This document shows, piece by piece, positions 1-4,321 of a stretch of DNA of 6,208 nt; the first letter of the stretch is position 1; every line of letters starts with the position of its first letter. The translations under genes and the position numbers were made by a program. The stretch is from positions 1 to 6,208 of the forward strand of contig DASUFH010000068.1 in assembly GCA_036274645.1 (NCBI GenBank). The letters run 5' to 3'. Source of the stretch: DASUFH01 sp036274645 (GTDB taxonomy: Bacteria; Acidobacteriota; Terriglobia; 20CM-2-55-15). Under the pieces are notes generated by a model, which was given only the letters and a program-made list of their open reading frames with translations, was not told the DNA's origin and ran no database searches.

Positions 1-37
1 CCACGCAGGCGGGGACTCGAACGCTTCCGTTATGCCG
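1..37. other. Short non-coding edge downstream of rtcA
   Basis: These 37 bases follow the rtcA stop codon on the minus strand. I see no gene start and no T-run that would make a convincing terminator. A bulged inverted repeat (21-28 pairing with 41-49) straddles the rtcA stop, but it is too weak to call a terminator. The operon might continue to the left of the window, which cannot be judged from here. Confidence 0.4.
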
Positions 38-1054
38 TCAGGAAGGCGTCACGCGCACGAGCGAGTGATCCTCCGCCCGCCGGATGTCAAACTGGACCGG
101 AAGGAATTTCGCGATCACCTCCTGATTGGTCTGGGCGTGCCTCGAAATTTTGGTTGCGGTAAAACTCCCCCCACCGGCCAGCGCCAGCGGCAGCAGCAAC
201 TGATCCGTCAGATGCTCACCGGCAACGGCGCGCGAAACGAGGTACTCGCGGGCCTCGGCTACGGCCTCTTCGGCGACCTTCTCGGCCGGCGCTCCCCGGC
301 GGCCAAAGGCCGTGAAGATTTCCGTGACGTCCGCGCTTTCGACCTCGATCAGGACCGCGTTGCCGGGTCCGGGAGAATCCCGGGTCTGCAGGATCCGGCC
401 CTCCTCGGTCAGGCGCATCATGCTCGACACGACCTCAATCTCGCGCATGGCGATGCGCGCCGGAAGGTTGGCCACGATCGCAGTCATCCGCCTGGCCAGG
501 ATCTCGCCGCGCAAGCCGAGTTCCAGCGGCTGGAGTCCGGCCACGGGCTCGATCTCGGCAACGAACCGGCCGCCGCCGGCCGGATAAAATCCGTAGCGTT
601 CGAGCCGGAGCGAAACCTTCGCGCCCATGCGGCGCACGAGCGGAAGAAACGTCCGCTGCAGAAAGTCGAAGGGTGGCGCTGCGGAGTTATGCGTCCCGCC
701 TTCGATCACCACGTGGCTCGGCCCCGGCGCGCGCAGCAGGGCGGGCAGGATCGTCTGAAACACGAGCGATCCGCTTCCGGCCGTGCCGACCGCAAACCGG
801 TATTCGCCGGCGCGCACGGTTTTCGGCGCAAAGGTCAGCGCCGGAGACGACAGCGTCGCGCCCTCGACCTCGGCGTCGCCGATCCGGACGGCGGCTTCCA
901 CCGCCGTCAGATGCTGGCGGAGCAGGCCCGGATTCTTGCGGCCCGCGCGGATGTTCTCGATACGGAACGGGGCGCCCGTCGCCAGCGACAGACTGAGGGC
1001 GGTCCGCAGGATCTGCCCGCCCCCTTCCCCGTCCGCTCCATTGATTCTGATCAT
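38..1054 (-). CDS. rtcA: RNA 3'-terminal phosphate cyclase RtcA
   Basis: The 338-residue product matches the usual RtcA length. RtcA is a cytoplasmic enzyme that uses ATP to convert an RNA 3'-phosphate into a 2',3'-cyclic phosphate through a covalent enzyme-AMP intermediate. Visible family features are the N-terminal DGEGGGQILRTALSLS block (residues 8-23), the G-x2-P-x-GGG signature (155-162, GFYPAGGG), the HLTDQLLLPLALAGGG block (281-296), and SRHAQTN (304-310), whose His306 corresponds to the adenylated histidine (His309 in E. coli). The start is well set: rtcB ends 4 bases upstream, and an AAAGG ribosome binding site lies within the last rtcB codons. It is translated second in the rtcBA operon and is therefore probably controlled by RtcR and sigma-54. 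No damage to the frame is visible. Identity is nearly certain from the motifs. The substrate in this organism is inferred from the family. Confidence 0.97.
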   Translation of the reverse strand: MIRINGADGEGGGQILRTALSLSLATGAPFRIENIRAGRKNPGLLRQHLTAVEAAVRIGDAEVEGATLSSPALTFAPKTVRAGEYRFAVGTAGSGSLVFQTILPALLRAPGPSHVVIEGGTHNSAAPPFDFLQRTFLPLVRRMGAKVSLRLERYGFYPAGGGRFVAEIEPVAGLQPLELGLRGEILARRMTAIVANLPARIAMREIEVVSSMMRLTEEGRILQTRDSPGPGNAVLIEVESADVTEIFTAFGRRGAPAEKVAEEAVAEAREYLVSRAVAGEHLTDQLLLPLALAGGGSFTATKISRHAQTNQEVIAKFLPVQFDIRRAEDHSLVRVTPS

Positions 1055-1058
1055 CGTC

Positions 1059-2303
1059 TCAACCTTTCACACAGACCACCTGCCGCAGTGTATGCGCAAT
1101 CTCGACCAGATCGGCCTGCGCCGCCATCACGTCGTCGATCGACTTGTATGCGGCCGGCGTTTCGTCGATGACGTCCTTGTCCTTCCGGCACTCGACGCCT
1201 TTGGTCATCCGCATGTGATCCTCCACCGTAAACCGGCGACGCGCTTCATTACGCGACATCGCGCGGCCGGCCCCATGGCTGCAGGAGTTGAAGCTTTCCG
1301 GGTTGCCCTTGCCGCGCACGATATAGGACCGCGCGCCCATGCTGCCCGGAATGATCCCCATGTCGCCCACAGCGGCGCGCACAGCGCCCTTGCGGGTCAC
1401 GAGCACGTTTTCGCCGTAGTGCTTCTCGCGCGCCACATAGTTGTGGTGGCAGTTGATCGCTTCGCTCTTCGCTTCGAACGGCGGCAGTTCGCCGCTCTCG
1501 CGGAGCGCCGCGACAATCGCCTCCATCATCAGATGCCGGTTCCAGCGGGCATAGTCCTGCGCCCAGCCAACCGCCTCGACGTAATCGTCGAAGTGTTCCG
1601 TGCGCTCCGGGAAATACGCCAGATCGCGATCCGGCAGATTGATGAAGAACTTCTTCATGTCACGACGGGCCAGTTCGATGAAATACGTCCCGATACGATT
1701 ACCCACGCCGCGCGACCCGCTGTGCAGCATGAGCCACACGTTGTCGGCCTCATCGAGACACACTTCGATAAAGTGATTTCCCGTTCCCAGCGTTCCCAGA
1801 TGATTCACGTCGTTCCCGCGATTCAGCGCCGGGTGCTTTTCGAGAATGGCGTCGTACGCCCGCTTGAGTGTCTCCCACACCTCGGCGGTCCGGCCCGGAA
1901 TGTTGCTCCATGCGCCGCGATCGCCGCGGGCCCCATGATTCGTGCGTCCGTGGGGAACAGCCGTCTCGATGGCTGTCCGGATGGTCTTCAGATTGTCCGG
2001 AAGATCGCGCGCGTTCAACGTCGTCTGGACGGCCATCATTCCGCACCCGATGTCGACTCCGACAGCGGCCGGAATAATAGCGCCCTTCGTCGGAATGACG
2101 CTGCCGACTGTGGCGCCGATCCCCCAATGCACGTCGGGCATGGCCGCGATCCAGCGAAACACGAACGGCATGCGCGCCACGTTGAGCAGTTGCTGCTCCG
2201 CTTCCTTTTCGATGGCGACGCCGCGGGTCCAGGCGCGGATCGGAACACCTTCGGCCGGGTTGATGATGTTGTGGGTTTCGGTCATTGCCGTCATTTCCGA
2301 CAT
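1059..2303 (-). CDS. rtcB: RNA-splicing ligase RtcB
   Basis: The 414-residue product is about the size of E. coli RtcB (408). RtcB joins RNA 2',3'-cyclic-phosphate or 3'-phosphate ends to 5'-OH ends using GTP and Mn2+; in bacteria it serves RNA repair, for example of cleaved tRNA or rRNA. The metal and catalytic residues are visible: VDIGCGM with Asp84 and Cys87, GTGNHFIE with His177, LHSGSRG with His194, NCHHNY with His286/His287, and SCSHGAGRAMSR with His343, the expected guanylylated histidine (E. coli His337). The chosen ATG has a strong AAGGGAG site 6 bases upstream. In-frame ATGs at residues 4 and 7 are less well placed. It is first in the rtcBA operon, read from a sigma-54-type promoter about 115 bases upstream and divergent from rtcR. 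All key residues are intact, so an active ligase is expected. Confidence 0.98.
   Translation of the reverse strand: MSEMTAMTETHNIINPAEGVPIRAWTRGVAIEKEAEQQLLNVARMPFVFRWIAAMPDVHWGIGATVGSVIPTKGAIIPAAVGVDIGCGMMAVQTTLNARDLPDNLKTIRTAIETAVPHGRTNHGARGDRGAWSNIPGRTAEVWETLKRAYDAILEKHPALNRGNDVNHLGTLGTGNHFIEVCLDEADNVWLMLHSGSRGVGNRIGTYFIELARRDMKKFFINLPDRDLAYFPERTEHFDDYVEAVGWAQDYARWNRHLMMEAIVAALRESGELPPFEAKSEAINCHHNYVAREKHYGENVLVTRKGAVRAAVGDMGIIPGSMGARSYIVRGKGNPESFNSCSHGAGRAMSRNEARRRFTVEDHMRMTKGVECRKDKDVIDETPAAYKSIDDVMAAQADLVEIAHTLRQVVCVKG
1063..1067 (-). promoter_or_regulatory. Ribosome binding site of rtcA inside the end of rtcB
   Basis: On the minus strand AAAGG lies 8 bases before the rtcA ATG. It is formed by the last sense codons of rtcB (Lys-Gly) just ahead of its TGA. 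Ribosomes finishing rtcB would therefore sit on the rtcA start site, which suggests coupled translation. The match is moderate rather than perfect. Confidence 0.6.
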
Positions 2304-2309
2304 TGGATT

Positions 2310-2316
2310 CTCCCTT
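2310..2316 (-). promoter_or_regulatory. Strong ribosome binding site of rtcB
   Basis: AAGGGAG on the minus strand ends 6 bases before the ATG at 2303. This is the best Shine-Dalgarno match in the window and fixes the rtcB start. Neither rtcR nor the kinase gene has a comparable site, so rtcB appears to be set for high translation once transcribed. Confidence 0.75.
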
Positions 2317-2329
2317 CCGGATTCACTCT

Positions 2330-2363
2330 CCCGGCGGGCGGCTCGGTTCCGCCGCCCGCCGGG
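2330..2363 (-). promoter_or_regulatory. Perfect 13-bp GC-only hairpin in the rtcBA leader
   Basis: Bases 2330-2342 (CCCGGCGGGCGGC) are exactly complementary to 2351-2363 (GCCGCCCGCCGGG), leaving an 8-base loop (2343-2350). All 13 pairs are G-C. In the rtcBA transcript the hairpin would lie between the predicted start near 2419 and the ribosome binding site, ending 13 bases before the AAGGGAG. No T-run follows on either strand, so it does not look like an intrinsic terminator. It could protect the mRNA 5' end, serve as a binding or cleavage site, or be a dispersed GC palindrome. The pairing is directly visible; the function is inference. Confidence 0.6.
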
Positions 2364-2373
2364 GCCTCCTTAC

Positions 2374-2391
2374 CGCCGGCAACAACCGGCG
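2374..2391 (-). repeat. Second leader inverted repeat (6-bp arms)
   Basis: CGCCGG at 2374-2379 pairs perfectly with CCGGCG at 2386-2391 across a 6-base loop. An alternative pairing overlaps it: GGCAA (2378-2382) with TTGCC (2393-2397). Both cannot form at once. The element lies in the predicted rtcBA leader, just upstream of the 13-bp hairpin. In GC-rich DNA such short pairs are common, so a role is uncertain. Confidence 0.35.
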
Positions 2392-2408
2392 TTTGCCTGC
2401 CGCCGTCG

Positions 2409-2421
2409 CCGCGATACGCGG
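2409..2421. repeat. Small palindrome at the predicted rtcBA transcription start
   Basis: CCGCG (2409-2413) and CGCGG (2417-2421) are perfect inverted copies around a 3-base centre. The palindrome covers the base predicted as +1 of rtcBA (about 2419, counted from the -12 element). It may be chance in GC-rich sequence. It could also be a binding site at the start, or place a hairpin at the very 5' end of the mRNA. Confidence 0.25.
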
Positions 2422-2428
2422 TGGAGAA

Positions 2429-2446
2429 TTGCAGCTATGGAACCAA
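2429..2446 (-). promoter_or_regulatory. Sigma-54 (-24/-12) promoter of rtcBA
   Basis: The minus strand reads TTGGTTCCATAGCTGCAA. It has the two invariant sigma-54 dinucleotides, GG (2444-2443) and GC (2432-2431), separated by exactly 10 bases as the family requires. The bases around them (TGG and TGCA) also fit the TGGCACG-N4-TTGCW consensus, while the middle of the -24 box is degenerate. Counting from the GC puts the transcript start near 2419, about 116 bases before the rtcB ATG. The call is supported by the divergent neighbour, a sigma-54 activator that controls rtcBA in known systems. I found no other site with correct spacing facing rtcB. Confidence 0.8.
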
Positions 2447-2475
2447 ACCTCGCAAGAGATGTAAGAAACTGAAAA

Positions 2476-2481
2476 TACAAT
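2476..2481 (+). promoter_or_regulatory. Possible -10 box for rtcR
   Basis: TACAAT matches the sigma-70 -10 consensus at five of six positions. It lies in the AT-richer part of the divergent region, 67 bases before the rtcR ATG. No good -35 box is present 16-18 bases upstream, so this is only a candidate for the constitutive rtcR promoter. I saw no sigma-54 site of correct spacing facing rtcR. Confidence 0.25.
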
Positions 2482-2537
2482 GGCAATTCCGAACAAGCCG
2501 AAAAATCAAGGCGCCGGCCTGTATCAATTCAGCTAGA

Positions 2538-2559
2538 GTCTTATCCCTATGAATAAGAC
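2538..2559. promoter_or_regulatory. Palindrome over the rtcR start, candidate RtcR binding site
   Basis: GTCTTAT (2538-2544) and ATAAGAC (2553-2559) are perfect 7-base inverted copies separated by 8 bases. The rtcR ATG (2549-2551) sits in the spacer. The centre is about 130 bases upstream of the predicted rtcBA start, a typical distance for the enhancer-like site of a sigma-54 activator. The symmetric layout suits a Fis-like helix-turn-helix dimer such as the RtcR C-terminus. If RtcR binds here it could activate rtcBA and interfere with its own gene. The same bases in rtcR mRNA would form a hairpin with the start codon in its loop. The symmetry is seen; binding by RtcR is inferred from position. 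Confidence 0.55.
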
Positions 2560-4156
2560 AGAAACCCACTCGGTGGCGATCGGGCTGCTCGGAACCGTTC
2601 TCGATGCCGGGACTCAGCCGGACCGGTGGCAGGCGTGGCGTCCTTCGGTTGCTCTCTGCAGGCAACCGGACCTGATCGTGAGGCGATTCGAGCTTCTCCA
2701 TCCCCCGAAGCAGGATCGGCTGGCGGGCATCGTTGCGGCGGATATCCGATCGGTATCGCCCGAAACCGAAGTCATCCTCCACGAGATCGATTTTGCGGAT
2801 CCGTGGAACTTCGAAGAGGTCTACGAAAAGCTGTTTGCGTTTGCGCGCGCCTATCCGTTCGACACGGAAACGGAGGACTACCTCATCCACATCACCACGG
2901 GCACGCATGTCGCGCAGATCTGTCTGTTTCTGTTGACTGAATCACGCCATCTGCCCGGCCGCCTCCTGCAGTGTTCGCCGGAGCGCGACCGCTCGGAGGC
3001 GGGAACGGTGACGATCACCGATCTCGATCTCTCGCGTTACGACCGCATCGCTTCCCGGTTCCGTCAGGAGCAGATCGAAGGCGCATCCTATTTGAAGGGA
3101 GGGATCGAAACGCGCAATGCGGCGTTCAACCGGCTGATCGATCGGGTGGAACACGTCGCGTTATCCACGCGGGATCCCCTGCTGTTTACAGGACCGACCG
3201 GCGCGGGCAAGTCGCGACTGGCGCGGCGTGTCTACGAACTCAAGAAGTCGCGCCATTTGCTCAAGGGCGCGTTTGTGGACGTGAACTGCGCGACAATCCG
3301 GGGCGACGCGGCGATGTCGGCGTTGTTCGGCCACGTCAAAGGCGCGTTCACCGGAGCGCTGAAGGACCGTCCGGGACTGCTGCGTTCCGCTGATGGCGGC
3401 GTCCTGTTCCTCGATGAGATCGGAGAACTCGGTCCCGACGAACAGGCGATGCTCCTGCGCGCCCTGGAGGAGAAGACCTTCCTGCCGCTCGGATCCGATC
3501 GGGAAGCGCACAGCGACTTCCAGTTGATCGCGGGAACCAACCGGGATCTCGCGGCGGCCGTGCGCTCGGGCGGCTTCCGGGAAGATCTCCTCTGCCGGAT
3601 CAACCTCTGGACGTTCGCGCTCCCCGGGCTGCGCAGCCGGCCGGAAGACATCGAGCCGAACCTGCAGTTTGAACTGGACCAGTTTGCGGAAAGAACCGGT
3701 CAACGGGTCACGTTCAGCCGGGAAGCGCGGCAGGAGTTTCTCAAATTTGCGCTGTCGGCTGCGGCGCGGTGGTCCGGCAACTTCCGGGACCTGAACGCTG
3801 CCGTCGTCCGGATGGGAACGCTGGCGCAGGGCGCGCGCATCTCCGAGGATCTGGTCCGCGAAGAGATTCAGCGGCTGAGCGACTCCTGGTCCGATGCGAC
3901 GTCTTCGTCCCAGGTGGGCGCGCTGGCGCGGTTACTGCCTGCTGAAGACATCGAAAGAATCGATGTCTTCGATCGCATGCAGCTCGAACGCGTGGTCGAA
4001 ATCTGCCGCAAATCCCGATCGTTGTCGGAGGCGGGGCGGGCGCTCTTCCATGCGTCCCGCTCCCGCAAGACGAGCAGCAACGACGCAGACCGACTGCGAA
4101 AGTATCTCGCTCGATTCAACCTCGAATGGCCGCAACTGGCCGCGCTCGAACGGTAG
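2549..4156 (+). CDS. rtcR: Sigma-54-dependent activator of RNA repair, RtcR
   Basis: The 535-residue product is close to E. coli RtcR (about 532) and resembles it throughout. The N-terminal part (about 1-185) is the CARF-type regulatory domain, with the conserved DYLIHITTGTHVAQIC stretch (residues 110-125) expected to help form the ligand pocket. The AAA+ domain follows: Walker A GPTGAGKS (215-222), the sigma-54-contacting GAFTGA loop (265-270), and Walker B VLFLDE (285-290). The C-terminal part (about 474-535), starting FDRMQLERVVEICR, is the DNA-binding helix-turn-helix region. In known systems the CARF domain represses the ATPase until an RNA-derived ligand binds, after which RtcR opens the rtcBA promoter. 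The divergent rtcBA operon and its sigma-54 promoter fit this. The ATG gives an N-terminus aligned with relatives, yet has almost no Shine-Dalgarno site and lies inside a palindrome. A GTG at residue 9 would cut into the first conserved strand and is less likely. Confidence 0.96.
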   Translation: MNKTETHSVAIGLLGTVLDAGTQPDRWQAWRPSVALCRQPDLIVRRFELLHPPKQDRLAGIVAADIRSVSPETEVILHEIDFADPWNFEEVYEKLFAFARAYPFDTETEDYLIHITTGTHVAQICLFLLTESRHLPGRLLQCSPERDRSEAGTVTITDLDLSRYDRIASRFRQEQIEGASYLKGGIETRNAAFNRLIDRVEHVALSTRDPLLFTGPTGAGKSRLARRVYELKKSRHLLKGAFVDVNCATIRGDAAMSALFGHVKGAFTGALKDRPGLLRSADGGVLFLDEIGELGPDEQAMLLRALEEKTFLPLGSDREAHSDFQLIAGTNRDLAAAVRSGGFREDLLCRINLWTFALPGLRSRPEDIEPNLQFELDQFAERTGQRVTFSREARQEFLKFALSAAARWSGNFRDLNAAVVRMGTLAQGARISEDLVREEIQRLSDSWSDATSSSQVGALARLLPAEDIERIDVFDRMQLERVVEICRKSRSLSEAGRALFHASRSRKTSSNDADRLRKYLARFNLEWPQLAALER

Positions 4157-4178
4157 CGCCCGAGTCTGCTGACCCTGT

Positions 4179-4222
4179 CCCCTGTTAGGGGGTCTATGAC
4201 CGCCCCTGCCTGCAGGCGGGGG
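4179..4222. repeat. Cluster of three adjacent inverted repeats after rtcR
   Basis: Three hairpin-forming units lie end to end. CCCCT (4179-4183) pairs with AGGGG (4187-4191) over 3 bases. GGTC (4191-4194) pairs with GACC (4198-4201) over 3 bases. CCCC-T-GCC (4203-4210) pairs with GGC-GGGG (4215-4221) around TGCA, with one bulged T; its core GCCTGCAGGC is a perfect 10-base palindrome. The cluster starts 22 bases after the rtcR stop. No T-run follows on either strand, so a classic terminator is not supported, though the hairpins could protect the rtcR mRNA 3' end. The compact layout is like dispersed intergenic repeats of the REP kind, which only a genome-wide search could confirm. Confidence 0.5.
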
Positions 4223-4321
4223 ATACGCCAGCATCCAAAGCCTCCCAATATCCAACAGACGGCGCCTTGCAATCTCCACCTTCAACCTGCACAATTCAAC
4301 GCTCGGAACGCCCGTATAGCC
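4223..4321. other. G-poor spacer before the kinase gene
   Basis: This stretch is rich in C and A and strikingly poor in G on the plus strand, unlike the coding DNA around it. It has short repeated words (ATCCAA twice, TTCAAC twice). I see no open frame that continues the rtcR protein, no clear promoter boxes, and no Shine-Dalgarno site before the kinase ATG. It may be an extension of the neighbouring repeat cluster or a degraded intergenic sequence. Confidence 0.4.

Noticed and set aside
10..28. tRNA T-arm-like word (GTTCGAGTCCC on the minus strand)
   Set aside because: The flanking bases do not form the 5-bp T stem, and the rest of such a tRNA would have to lie inside the rtcA coding sequence.
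21..49. Inverted repeat around the rtcA stop as an operon terminator
   Set aside because: The stem has a bulge and a 12-base loop, and no T-run follows on the minus strand.
32..1171. 379-codon open frame on the plus strand opposite rtcA
   Set aside because: It lies antisense to a gene with clear RtcA motifs. Its Arg/Gly/Ala-rich translation shows no family features and is explained by GC-rich third positions.
2439..2453. GG...GC pair on the plus strand as a sigma-54 promoter for rtcR
   Set aside because: The spacing is 11 bases rather than the required 10, and the surrounding bases do not fit the consensus.
2501..2535. IHF-type sites (ATCAA words at 2505-2509 and 2523-2527)
   Set aside because: Neither is followed by the TTR part of the consensus at the right distance. 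IHF bending between activator and promoter is plausible but not shown here.
783..2552. 589-codon plus-strand open frame across rtcB and the control region
   Set aside because: It is the mirror of the rtcB frame, has low-complexity His/Arg/Ala-rich content, and runs through the promoter and hairpins. Its length comes from the absence of stop codons in GC-rich antisense DNA.
2435..2908. 157-codon minus-strand open frame over the rtcR start and the rtcBA promoter
   Set aside because: It overlaps the sigma-54 promoter and conserved RtcR N-terminal codons, and its translation resembles nothing known.
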